Shown: piece by piece, positions 43,187 through 51,871 of the stretch
Layout: each line of letters opens with the position of its first letter
How positions within the stretch are numbered: position 1 is the first letter of the stretch
Origin: JAOPZW01 sp963764585
GTDB lineage: Bacteria; Actinomycetota; Thermoleophilia; Solirubrobacterales; Solirubrobacteraceae
Assembly (NCBI GenBank): GCA_963764585.1
Contig: CAVXTB010000013.1
Location: 62,001-126,000, forward strand
Reading direction: 5' to 3'
DNA length: 64,000 bases
Notes under the pieces: model-generated
What the model was told of the DNA's origin: nothing
Databases searched by the model: none
Seen by the model: only the letters and a program-made list of their open reading frames with translations
Made by a program: the position numbers and the translations under genes

Positions 43187-44974
43187 TCACACCAGGGCCT
43201 CGTCGGCGACGAGCGTCGGGAGGCTGCGCCGCTGCTGGACGTCGAACAGGCCGTCGTGCGCGAGCTTGAGGAACGGCAGCTCGCCGCAGACGGCGGTGAA
43301 GGCGAGGTTGTGGAAGGGCGACTGCATCGAGCAGCCGAGCTCGCGCGCCTTCTCGTAGAGCCGCTCCATGGCATCGATGAACTCGGCGGCCGGCCGATCG
43401 GACATCAGCCCGCAGAGCTCGAGCGGCACCACCACCACTTCGTCGCCATCGACGGCGACGAAGCCGCCGCCCATCTCGGCCAGGGCGTTGGCCGCCGTCG
43501 CGAGGTCCTCGTCGTCGGTCCCGGCGACGAGCACGTGGTGGTACATCGGGTCGTAGGTCGTGCCGATGGCGCCGCGCCGGAGCCCGTAGCCCTGCAGGAA
43601 GCCAATCGCCGCCGGCGCGTCGGCGCCGTAGCGGTCGAGCATCGCGAGCTTGATCACGTCCTGGTCGGGGTCGCACCGCACCTGGCCGTCGATCACCGGC
43701 AGGCGCACGTGGCGCTCGTCGGAGACGAGGCTGTCGCCGCCGATCACGCGCGCGAGCACCTCGCCGGCGCCGGCGGGCGCCGGCACCGCGAACGTCGCGG
43801 CCGCGGCCGGGCGGTGCAGCTTCACCGTGCCCTTCAGGAAGGCGGGATACAGCGGGCGCGCCAGCGGCACGACGACCTCGCCGTCGCGCACGACGAGCCG
43901 GCCCTTGGCGACGACCGAGCGCACGCGGAACTGCTCGAGGTCCTCGACGACGAGCACGTCGGCCTGGCGGCCGGGAGCGAGGCTGCCCAGCGCATGGTCG
44001 ACGCGGTAGTAGCGCGCGGCGTTGATCGTCGCCATCTGCACCGCGGCGAGCGGGTCGATGCCGCCGCGCACGGCCAGGCGGATGCTCTGGTCGATGTGCC
44101 CGACGCGGTCGGCCTCGACGGGGTCCAGCACGTCGGCGCAGAACATGAAGTGCTGCGTGCTCGCGCCGTGCTCGGTGATCGCCTTCTGCAGCTCGACCTG
44201 GTTGCGCGCGACGCACGACTCGCGCATCGAGACCATCATCCCCGCGCGGATCCGGGCCAGCGCCTCCTCGGCGGTCACCGCCTCGTGGTCGGCGGTGACG
44301 CCCATCGCGGCGTAGGCGGTCAGCTCGGCGTCGCCGAGGCCCGCGCCGTGGCCCATGACGACCTGGCCGCCGCGCAGCGCGCGCTCCATCAGGTCGCGGA
44401 CCACCGGGTCCTTCTCTGCGATCGGGATGAACGGCGGCTCCTCGAGCCCGACGCAGCCCTCCCACGCCTGAACCGCGCGCAGGTCGTCGCCGTCGAGGCT
44501 GTTCGGCCCGGACGGCAGGCCGAGCTCGAGGTTCTGCAGGTAGCCGAGGACCGGCACCTGCAGCAGGACGGTGATCGGCGTGCGGCGCAGCTCCTCGACG
44601 AAGAAGCGCACCGCCTCCAGACCGCGGATCTGCCCGCCGCCGTACATCGCCTCGGGCAGCGCCGTCGTCCCGTGCGCCAGCAGCACGCGCGCCAGCTCGG
44701 TCGGGTTGAGGTTGGACTCGTAGAGGTGCATGTGCGTCTCGATGAGCCCGGGCGTCAGGTACGCGCCGTCGGCGTCGATGACCGTCGTGTCCGGGCCGAT
44801 GTGCGCCTCGACGTCGCCGGCTGCGACGATCGTCGAGCCGGCGACCGCGACGCCGCCCGGCGCGATGTCGCCGCTCCACACGTCGACGACGGCGCCGTCG
44901 ACGACGACGAGGTCGGCGTGGCGGTGGCCGAGCACCACCTCGAGTGCGTCGACGCGATCCGCGAACGGGTTCAT
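43187..44974 (-). CDS. Adenine deaminase-like amidohydrolase
   Basis: 595 residues, the length of bacterial Ade. The metal-binding H-M-H of subtype amidohydrolases occurs in ETHMHLYES (about 71-79), followed by VMGHGAGLGD, ADHEA and the C-terminal GGFVAVDGDEV region typical of adenine deaminase. It would convert adenine (or a related amidine) to the oxo form and ammonia. The start ATG at 44974 overlaps the permease stop (ATGA). With a ribose-type ABC importer upstream, uptake and deamination of a purine or nucleoside-like compound is the simplest reading. Confidence 0.85.
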   Translation of the reverse strand: MNPFADRVDALEVVLGHRHADLVVVDGAVVDVWSGDIAPGGVAVAGSTIVAAGDVEAHIGPDTTVIDADGAYLTPGLIETHMHLYESNLNPTELARVLLAHGTTALPEAMYGGGQIRGLEAVRFFVEELRRTPITVLLQVPVLGYLQNLELGLPSGPNSLDGDDLRAVQAWEGCVGLEEPPFIPIAEKDPVVRDLMERALRGGQVVMGHGAGLGDAELTAYAAMGVTADHEAVTAEEALARIRAGMMVSMRESCVARNQVELQKAITEHGASTQHFMFCADVLDPVEADRVGHIDQSIRLAVRGGIDPLAAVQMATINAARYYRVDHALGSLAPGRQADVLVVEDLEQFRVRSVVAKGRLVVRDGEVVVPLARPLYPAFLKGTVKLHRPAAAATFAVPAPAGAGEVLARVIGGDSLVSDERHVRLPVIDGQVRCDPDQDVIKLAMLDRYGADAPAAIGFLQGYGLRRGAIGTTYDPMYHHVLVAGTDDEDLATAANALAEMGGGFVAVDGDEVVVVPLELCGLMSDRPAAEFIDAMERLYEKARELGCSMQSPFHNLAFTAVCGELPFLKLAHDGLFDVQQRRSLPTLVADEALV

Positions 44975-45987
44975 GCGCGCACCGTCGTCGTCCGCCGGGA
45001 GTACAGGGCGACGCCGACCACGACGACGACGCCGCGGACGATCAGCTGCACCCAGTCGGGCAGCGCGAGCAGGCCGACGAGGTTGAAGAGGACCGTGAGC
45101 ACGAGCACGCCGGCGATCGTCCCGGCGACGCCGCCGCGCCCGCCGCCGAACGCGGTGCCGCCGATGAGCACCGCCGCGATCGCGTCGAGCTCCCAGCCGT
45201 CGCCGGCGTTGACGTCGCCCGAGCCCAGGCGCGCGACGAGCAGCAGCCCCGCGACCCCCGCCAGCAGGCTGCACAGCACGTAGCAGCGCAGCACGGTGCG
45301 CGAGCTCGGCTGGCCGGTGAGCAGGGCCACGCGCGGGTTGGCGCCCACCGCGTAGACGCGCCGGCCCCACACGGTGTGGCCCAGGGCGAACCACAGCACG
45401 ACGAGGACCGCGGCGACGAGGTACACGCCGTTGGGCAGCCCCAGCGTCGAGCCCTCCGACAGCTGCCGGAAGCCGTGGGTGAGGTTGCTGCTCGGCGCCC
45501 CCTGCGTGTACACGAGCACCCCGCCGGTGATGATCAGCATCATCGCCAGCGTCGTCACGAACGCGTCGGCGCGCAGGTAGCCGACGAGGAAGCCGTTGAT
45601 CGCGCCGATCGCGCTCGACAGCGCGAGCACGACCAGGACCGTCGGCAGCACCATGCTCGGGTCGGAGTTCATGACGTTGGCCGCCACGACCGTCGTGAGC
45701 GAGATGACGGCGCCGACCGAGACGTCGATGCCGCCGACGAGGATGACCACCGTCTGCCCGAGCGCGACGATGCCCAGCGGCGCGGCCTGGCGCAGCACGT
45801 TGCGCAGGTTGTCGGCGGTGAGGAAGTCCGAGGAGGCGATCGTCGAGACGACGAGCAGGAGCAGCAGCGCCAGGTAGGCGCCGCGCACCGGCGTGAGCGG
45901 CACGCGCAGGCGATCGAAGCCGGTCGCCGTGCCGCCGGCCTGCAGAGCCACGGGCCCTGCGGGCTCGGTGTGCGGATCGCTCGTCAT
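44971..45987 (-). CDS. Ribose/sugar-type ABC transporter permease (second)
   Basis: 338 residues, about nine to ten membrane helices. The family signature GQTVVILVGGIDVSVGAVISL (about 73-93) and GTAFGGGRGGVAGT near 270 identify the RbsC/BPL-dep type. It would form a heterodimeric channel with the next permease and deliver substrate to the cytoplasm. Four-base overlaps with both neighbours. Confidence 0.9.
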   Translation of the reverse strand: MTSDPHTEPAGPVALQAGGTATGFDRLRVPLTPVRGAYLALLLLLVVSTIASSDFLTADNLRNVLRQAAPLGIVALGQTVVILVGGIDVSVGAVISLTTVVAANVMNSDPSMVLPTVLVVLALSSAIGAINGFLVGYLRADAFVTTLAMMLIITGGVLVYTQGAPSSNLTHGFRQLSEGSTLGLPNGVYLVAAVLVVLWFALGHTVWGRRVYAVGANPRVALLTGQPSSRTVLRCYVLCSLLAGVAGLLLVARLGSGDVNAGDGWELDAIAAVLIGGTAFGGGRGGVAGTIAGVLVLTVLFNLVGLLALPDWVQLIVRGVVVVVGVALYSRRTTTVRA

Positions 45988-47006
45988 GCGGCCCCCGCCC
46001 GTCGCATCCGCCACACCTCGAGCGGCCGCAGCGCCACCACCGCGGCGGCCACGACCGCCGACATCACGATCAGCCCCTTGACCAGCGACTGCCAGAACGA
46101 CGAGACGTCGCTGAGGTTCATCGCGTTGTCGACCGTGGCCAGCAGGAGCACCGCGACGACCGTCCCGGCGATCCCGCCCTTGCCGCCGCGCAGGACCGTC
46201 CCGCCGATGACGACGGCGGCCACCGAGTCCCAGTCGTAGCCGGTGCCCGCCAGCGGCTCGCCGCCCCCGGTGCGCGTCGTCAGCACCACGCCGGCCAGCG
46301 CGGCGAGCGTGCCGCAGGCGACGTAGGCGCCGACCTTGACCTTCGCGATCGGCACGCCGGCCAGGCGGGCCGACGCCTCGTCGCCGCCGACGGCGTAGAC
46401 GTGCCGCGCGCCGCGCGTGCGGTTCTGCCCGACGAGCGCGACGACGAGGACCGGGATGAACAGCCACACGAGCGCCGGCAGCGGCCCCCAGTCGGTGAAG
46501 CCGAGGTTCGACACCGACTCGGCCGGGTGGCCGAAGGTGTTGTAGTCGGTGTAGGAGAAGACGATCCCCTGGACCACCGCCGCCGAGCCGAGGGTGACGA
46601 TGAACGCCGGCACGCGGACCTGGGTGATCACGAGGCCGTTGACGAGGCCGACGAGCGCGCCGGCGAACAGCGGCGCCACGAGCGCGTACGGCACGTGGCT
46701 CTCGGCGCCGCCCATCAGGCCCATGGCCATGGTGTTGGCCATCGAGATCACCGCGGCGACGGAGATGTCGATGCCGCCGGTGAGGATCACCACCGTCTGC
46801 CCCATGGCAACCAGCGCCAGCGGGATCGCCTGGCGCATGACGCTCGAGAGGTTCTCCCAGCGCCAGAAGTCGGGGATCACGAAGAAGCCGTAGACGACGA
46901 CCGCCGCGAGGATCGCCCAGACCCACACGGGGCCCAGCCACGCGGCCGCGCCGCGCAGGCGCAGCCGCGGCAGCGTGATCCGCGACGCGGTGTCAACCGC
47001 CGACAT
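45984..47006 (-). CDS. Ribose/sugar-type ABC transporter permease (first)
   Basis: 340 residues, same family and length as its neighbour: GQTVVILTGGIDISVAAVISM (about 66-86) and GGKGGIAGT near 265. Paralogous to the other permease of this operon. Overlaps the ATPase gene by 14 bases and the second permease gene by four, so all are translationally coupled. Confidence 0.9.
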   Translation of the reverse strand: MSAVDTASRITLPRLRLRGAAAWLGPVWVWAILAAVVVYGFFVIPDFWRWENLSSVMRQAIPLALVAMGQTVVILTGGIDISVAAVISMANTMAMGLMGGAESHVPYALVAPLFAGALVGLVNGLVITQVRVPAFIVTLGSAAVVQGIVFSYTDYNTFGHPAESVSNLGFTDWGPLPALVWLFIPVLVVALVGQNRTRGARHVYAVGGDEASARLAGVPIAKVKVGAYVACGTLAALAGVVLTTRTGGGEPLAGTGYDWDSVAAVVIGGTVLRGGKGGIAGTVVAVLLLATVDNAMNLSDVSSFWQSLVKGLIVMSAVVAAAVVALRPLEVWRMRRAGAA

Positions 47007-48567
47007 GGGCTTCCTCCCCGGCGCCGAGCGCCAGCCGGATGACCTTCTCCTCGGAGACGTTCGCGTCGTCGAACGCCCCGACGAGCCGCCCGCGGCGCAT
47101 GACCGCGATCCGGTCGCTGAGCCCGAGGATCTCGGGCATGTCCGACGAGATGAGCAGGATCGCCATCCCCTCCTCGGTGAGCTTGCGCAGCAGCCGGTAG
47201 ACCTCGACCTTGGCGCCGACGTCGATGCCGCGCGTCGGCTCGTCGAGCAGCAGCACGTCGCAGCCGCGGGCCAGCCACTTGCCGAGCACGATCTTCTGCT
47301 GGTTGCCGCCCGACAGCGCGCCCGACGGCGCGTTGATCGACGGCGTGCGGATGCCGAGCGCGCGGACCTGCTCCTCGGCGGCGCGCGCCTCGGCCGAGCG
47401 CGCGGTGACGCCGCGGTGCGCGAGCTCGTGCAGCTGGGGCAGCGCGATGTTCTCGGCGAGCGACAGCTCGAGCGCGAGGCCGTCGGTCTTGCGCTCCTCG
47501 GGGACGTAGCCGATGCCGGCGCGGATCGCGTCGTGCACGCCGCGCACCCGGACCGGCGCGCCGTGGACCTTGACGGTGCCGCGCACGGCGCGCGGCCCGC
47601 CGACGCCCGGCGGGCTGCCGAAGATCGCCCGCGCGAGCGAGCTGCGGCCCGAGCCGACGAGGCCGGCGAGGCCGAGGACCTCGCCGCGCTCGATGCGCAG
47701 GCTCACGTCGGCGAAGTGCTGCGGCAGCGTCAGGCCCTCGACCTCGAGCGCGGGTGCGGCCGTCGCCGGACGGCGCGCGCGGCGCGGCGGGAACATCTCC
47801 CCGAGCGGGCGGCCGACCATCGCCCTGATGACCTCGTCGCGGTTGGTCGCCGTCGTCTCGGTCGTCGCGACCCGGCGCCCGTCCTTCATGACGGTGATGC
47901 GGTCGGAGAGGTCGAAGACCTCCGACAGCTCGTGCGAGATGTAGACGACGGTCGTGCCGCGCTCGCGCAGCGCGCGCACGACGCCGAAGAGGTGGTCGTG
48001 GGCCTCGGCCGGCAGGGCCGCGGTCGGCTCGTCCATGACGATCACCTGCGAGCGGTGGTTCAGCGCCCGCGCGATCTCGGCCACCTGCTGGTCGGCCACC
48101 GACAGCTCGCCGGCGAGCCGGCCGGCGTCGAAGTGCGCGCCGAGCGTTCGCAGCAGCTCGTTCGTGCGCCGTCGCATCCCGCGCCCGTCGAGCATCCCGC
48201 GCTTGCGCAGCTCGTGGCCGAGGAAGACGTTGGCCGCGACGCTGAGCTCCGGGATCAGGCTGAGCTCCTGGTAGATGACGACGATCCCGGCGCGCAGCGC
48301 CTCGGCCGGCGCCCCGAAGCTCGCCGGCTCGCCGTTGACGCGGATCTCGCCGGCGTCCGGGGGCTGGGCGCCGGCGATGATCTTCGTCAGCGTCGACTTG
48401 CCGGCGCCGTTCTCGCCGACCAGCCCGTGGATCTCCCCGGGCCGGAAGGCGAGCGAGACGTCGGTCAGCGCCTGGACCGCGCCGAAGCGCTTGCTGACGC
48501 CGAGCACCTCCACCACGGGCGCCTGGGCGCCCGTGGTGGCGTGCGAGGGCCGCGGCTGCGCCGTCAT
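46993..48567 (-). CDS. Sugar-type ABC transporter ATP-binding protein (two NBDs)
   Basis: 524 residues with two nucleotide-binding domains, as in RbsA/MglA. First half: Walker A GENGAGKST (about 53-61), degenerate signature ELSVADQQ, Walker B VIVMDEPT. Second half: degenerate Walker A GLVGSGRSS, signature LSGGNQQK and DVLLLDEPTRG. It powers the two permeases. Overlaps the binding-protein gene by ATGA. Confidence 0.93.
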   Translation of the reverse strand: MTAQPRPSHATTGAQAPVVEVLGVSKRFGAVQALTDVSLAFRPGEIHGLVGENGAGKSTLTKIIAGAQPPDAGEIRVNGEPASFGAPAEALRAGIVVIYQELSLIPELSVAANVFLGHELRKRGMLDGRGMRRRTNELLRTLGAHFDAGRLAGELSVADQQVAEIARALNHRSQVIVMDEPTAALPAEAHDHLFGVVRALRERGTTVVYISHELSEVFDLSDRITVMKDGRRVATTETTATNRDEVIRAMVGRPLGEMFPPRRARRPATAAPALEVEGLTLPQHFADVSLRIERGEVLGLAGLVGSGRSSLARAIFGSPPGVGGPRAVRGTVKVHGAPVRVRGVHDAIRAGIGYVPEERKTDGLALELSLAENIALPQLHELAHRGVTARSAEARAAEEQVRALGIRTPSINAPSGALSGGNQQKIVLGKWLARGCDVLLLDEPTRGIDVGAKVEVYRLLRKLTEEGMAILLISSDMPEILGLSDRIAVMRRGRLVGAFDDANVSEEKVIRLALGAGEEAHVGG

Positions 48568-49688
48568 CCCTGCTTCGGCAACCACTGCTTGGGCAGGTTC
48601 CACCAGTCCCACCACTGGCCGGAGCCGGCGATCGAGGAGTCGGCGATGTACTTGCCCAGCTGCTCGGACTCGATGACCTGGTTCGGGGTCTTCCACTCCT
48701 TCGGAACCGACTGACCGCTCAGGATCGCCCCGCAGAGCTTGATCGCGTTCTCCGCGACCTGCGTGGGCCGGTTGACGACGATCGCCGGCAGCTTGTTCTC
48801 GTTGACGACGCGCAGGAACGACTGGTCGGAGTCGGCGCTCCAGGCCTTGATCTCCTTCAGCCGGCCGGCGGCCTTGACCGCCTCGAACGCGCCGTTGTTC
48901 TGCAGGCCGCTGTCGCTGAGGACCGCGTCGATCTTCGGGAACGCCTGCAGCGCGTTCTCCATGACGCTCTTGCCCTTGTCGCGCGACCAGTCGGTGTACT
49001 GGGTCGTGAGGACCTTGATCTTGGGGTACTTGGCGAGGACGTTCTTCATCCCCTGGAGGTCCTGCTGGACCGGGCCGCTGCCGGCCACGCCCTGCAGGAT
49101 CACCACGTTGCCCTTGCCCCCGAGCAGCTTGGCCACGCCCTCGGCCTGCAGCTCGCCCATGTTGACCTCGTCGAGGCTGGCGAACGACACGTAGTCGGGC
49201 GTCGACACCCGGCCCTCCGAGATCACGACCGGCACGCGCTTGGAGGCCTGCGAGATGACCGGGCTGAGCGCCTTCTCGGCGAGCGAGCCGACGATCAGGC
49301 AGTCGACGTTGCGGTTGAGCAGGTCCTCGATGTCGGAGACCTGCTTGGACGTGCTGTCGTTGGCGTTGGTGTGGATCAGCTTCGTGTTGGGCAGCTGCGA
49401 TGCCCCGTACTGCATGTACTGCCAGGCGAACACGCGCCAGGAGTTCGACTGCGACGCGTCGGCGTAGCCGATCGTCCACGGCGGGCTCTTCTTGTACTTC
49501 TTCGTGTCGACCATCTCGGCCTGGCCACTCGGGATGCCGAGCTTCGCGGCGTTGATGCCCGACGAGCCGCCCGAGCCCGACCCCGAGCCCGAGCCGTTGT
49601 CGTCCGACGTGGCACCGCACGCAGCGATGGTGAGCCCTGCGGCGACGCATGCAGCGACGGCCAGGCGACGGCCTGACTTCGTCTTCAT
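48564..49688 (-). CDS. Sugar-type ABC transporter substrate-binding lipoprotein
   Basis: 374 residues. Signal peptide with lipobox TIAACG, so the mature protein is a membrane-anchored binding protein; a Ser/Gly-rich linker follows. The body is a periplasmic-binding-protein type I fold (Peripla_BP_4; WTIGYADASQSNSWRVFAWQYMQYGA). AAGGAGGAGGG precedes the ATG. Ligand unknown: sugars, autoinducer-like furanones and nucleosides are all handled by this family. First gene of a seven-gene operon whose promoter region carries a TGACAG/CTGTCA palindrome. Confidence 0.9.
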   Translation of the reverse strand: MKTKSGRRLAVAACVAAGLTIAACGATSDDNGSGSGSGSGGSSGINAAKLGIPSGQAEMVDTKKYKKSPPWTIGYADASQSNSWRVFAWQYMQYGASQLPNTKLIHTNANDSTSKQVSDIEDLLNRNVDCLIVGSLAEKALSPVISQASKRVPVVISEGRVSTPDYVSFASLDEVNMGELQAEGVAKLLGGKGNVVILQGVAGSGPVQQDLQGMKNVLAKYPKIKVLTTQYTDWSRDKGKSVMENALQAFPKIDAVLSDSGLQNNGAFEAVKAAGRLKEIKAWSADSDQSFLRVVNENKLPAIVVNRPTQVAENAIKLCGAILSGQSVPKEWKTPNQVIESEQLGKYIADSSIAGSGQWWDWWNLPKQWLPKQG

Positions 49689-49760
49689 ACCCTCCTCCTT
49701 CATCCGCTCGACCCTGAAGTGCCGGTCAGCAATCCGGGACTCGGAAGCAACCATAATTGC

Positions 49761-49783
49761 TGACAGCAGCACTGTCACTCTCC
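49761..49783. promoter_or_regulatory. Predicted XRE-regulator operator upstream of ABC operon
   Basis: TGACAG-CAGCA-CTGTCA palindrome (49761-49777) overlapping a CACTGTCACTCTCC box (49770-49783). The CACTGTCAC core recurs three times before the M24 gene at 51872 and lies about 75-95 bases upstream of the ABC operon start. The XRE-cupin gene between the two promoters is the likely regulator. Confidence 0.5.
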
Positions 49784-49909
49784 GATCGTAAGTAACGCTA
49801 CCATCTGGCGTACGCCAATGCCAGCGATTGCGACGTCTCACGAGGATTCGGGAACCTGACCTGTGAGTACTGCTAACGTCACACCCGCATTGTCGTCGAG
49901 GAGGTCCGC

Positions 49910-50944
49910 GTGAAGGGGATTGTGGTCACGGCGTATGGCGCTCCACTCGAGCCGCGCGAGCTCGCCGAGCCCACGCTCCGCCCCGGGCACGCGCTGCTCG
50001 ACGTGCTGACCTGCGGCGTCTGCTTCAGCGACGTCAAGATCGCGCGCGGCCGGATGCCGTTCAGCGACGACCTCGCGCTGCCGCACGTGCCGGGCCATGA
50101 GATCTGCGGGCGCGTCGTCGCGACCGACCCGGCGGGCGCCCTCGAGCCCGGGACGACGGTGGTCGTCTACAACGTGTGGCCGTGCGGGCTGTGCGATCGC
50201 TGCCGCGCCGGCGAGGAGCAGATCTGCCGCAATCCGCGCGCCCGCGCGGGGTTCACCGATCCGGGCGGCTTCCAGGAGCGGATGGTCGTGCCGCTGGACC
50301 GCGTGCTCGCCGTCCCCGACGGCCTCGACCCCTTTCATGCCGCACCGCTGACCTGCGCGCTCGGCACCGCCTACCGCGCCGTCGTCACCCGCGGGGGCGT
50401 CGAGCCGGGCGCGCGCGTCGCGGTCGTCGGGATCGGCGGCGTCGGCATCCACGCGCTGCAGGTCGCGCGCGCCGTCGGCGGCCTGGCCGTCGGCATCGAT
50501 CGCTCGCCCGGCGCGCTGCGGGCAGCGCGCGACCTGGGCCTCGACGCGCGCGACGCCGAGCACCCCGACCTCGAGCCCGCCCTGCTGGAGGAGTCGGCCG
50601 GCCAGGGCTACGACGTCGTCGTCGACACCGTGGGGCGCCCCGCGACGATCGCGACCGCCGAGCGCCTCGTGCGCCCGGGCGGGCGCATCGTCGTGGTGGG
50701 GTACGCGGTCGGCCAGGCCATCGAGCTGCCGTCGGCGCGCCTCGTGCTCGAGGAGATCCAGGTCGTCGGGTCGCGCTACGCGCGCCGCAACGAGCTCGAG
50801 CAGGCCATCCGGCTCGTCGCCGCCGGGCGCGTGCAGATGGTGGTCGACCGCGTGCTCGAGCTCGAGCAGGCCGACGAGGCGTTCGCGGCGCTCGAGGCGG
50901 GCGAGGTCGTGGGGCGCCTGGTGCTGCAGGTCGGGCGGTCATGA
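49910..50944 (+). CDS. Zinc-dependent alcohol dehydrogenase (MDR family)
   Basis: 344 residues. Catalytic zinc ligands in CGVCFSDVK (about 35-38) and GHEICG (about 63), structural-zinc cysteines in CGLCDRCRAGEEQIC (about 92-106), and the NAD-binding GIGGVGIHALQ near 176-186. GTG start with GAGGAGG upstream. It would oxidise an alcohol produced or released by the pathway. Coupled to the XRE gene by ATGA. Confidence 0.92.
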   Translation: MKGIVVTAYGAPLEPRELAEPTLRPGHALLDVLTCGVCFSDVKIARGRMPFSDDLALPHVPGHEICGRVVATDPAGALEPGTTVVVYNVWPCGLCDRCRAGEEQICRNPRARAGFTDPGGFQERMVVPLDRVLAVPDGLDPFHAAPLTCALGTAYRAVVTRGGVEPGARVAVVGIGGVGIHALQVARAVGGLAVGIDRSPGALRAARDLGLDARDAEHPDLEPALLEESAGQGYDVVVDTVGRPATIATAERLVRPGGRIVVVGYAVGQAIELPSARLVLEEIQVVGSRYARRNELEQAIRLVAAGRVQMVVDRVLELEQADEAFAALEAGEVVGRLVLQVGRS

Positions 50945-51732
50945 CCGACAGTCCTGCGTGGTACGGTCGCCGCGTGGCCGAGGCGGAGGCAAGCGGCGAC
51001 GATCACGCCGTCGAGGCGACGCAGCGGATCGGCGAGCGGCTCGCGTACCTCAGATCGCAGCGCAGCCTGAAGATCTCCGATCTCGCACGGCGCATCGGCG
51101 TCTCGCCGAGCCTCATCAGCCAGATCGAGCGCGGCCAGTCGCGCCCGTCGGTCACGACGCTCTTCGCGCTCGCCCAGGCGCTCGCCGTGCCGGTCGACGC
51201 CTTCTTCGAGTCCGGCCCCCTGAGCGAGCTCGAGCCCGCGCCCACGGGCGCCACCGCCGACACGCGCGGCCGCGCGATGGACGAGGCGATCGGCACGCTC
51301 GCCCGCGCCCGCGCCGAGAGCGTGCGGCGCGAGGGCGACGGCGTGCGCGAGGGCGAGCGCTACCTGCTCAAGCACGACGAGCGCCCCACGGTCGAGATCC
51401 GCGGCGGCGTGCGCTGGGAGCGGCTCACCCGCACAGCGCTCAACGACCTCGAGTTCATGGAGCTCGTCTACGAGCCCGGCGCCGAGTCCGACCCCCAGCT
51501 CTACCGCCATCCCGGCCTTGAATGCGTCGTCGTGATCGAGAACCGGCTGGACATCACGATCGGCTTCGAGGTCAACCAGCTCATGGCCGGCGACTCGATC
51601 GCCTTCCCCTCCTCCCTGCCGCACCGCTACGTCAACCCGACCAGCGAGGTCAGCCGCGCGATCACGGTGATCCTGCGCGACGACCTTTCGGCGCTGCCGC
51701 CGATCGTCGGCCCGGGCGACGCGGCGGAGTAG
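50941..51732 (+). CDS. XRE-family regulator with C-terminal cupin domain
   Basis: 263 residues: helix-turn-helix (about 28-85; ISDLARRIGVSPSLISQIERGQSRPSVTTLFALA) and a C-terminal cupin sensory domain (about 185-250; RHPGLECVVVIENRLDITIG, HRYVNPT). Such regulators control amino acid, polyamine or aldehyde catabolism in response to a small ligand bound by the cupin. It stands between the two promoter regions that carry CACTGTCAC boxes and probably controls both the ABC operon and its own downstream operon. Confidence 0.9.
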   Translation: MTDSPAWYGRRVAEAEASGDDHAVEATQRIGERLAYLRSQRSLKISDLARRIGVSPSLISQIERGQSRPSVTTLFALAQALAVPVDAFFESGPLSELEPAPTGATADTRGRAMDEAIGTLARARAESVRREGDGVREGERYLLKHDERPTVEIRGGVRWERLTRTALNDLEFMELVYEPGAESDPQLYRHPGLECVVVIENRLDITIGFEVNQLMAGDSIAFPSSLPHRYVNPTSEVSRAITVILRDDLSALPPIVGPGDAAE

Positions 51733-51744
51733 CACCCGCAGCAA

Positions 51745-51802
51745 CACTGTCGCTCACCACTGTCACTTCACATCGTCGTGGCAATGCGATAGTGTCACTC
51801 AC
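51745..51802 (+). promoter_or_regulatory. Triple CACTGTCAC box and promoter before M24 gene
   Basis: CACTGTCGCTCAC (51745-51757), CACTGTCACTTCAC (51758-51771) directly next to it, and TAGTGTCACTCAC (51790-51802). GATAGT (51788-51793) could be the -10 element of a promoter for the genes starting at 51872; the boxes would then flank and cover the promoter. Same core as the box at 49770. Confidence 0.55.
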
Positions 51803-51871
51803 GGTCGCGACAGAGCCCTCGCAAGGCGCGGCGGCCCTCATGTTCCCTGCGCCAATCCCTGAGGAGGCTGC

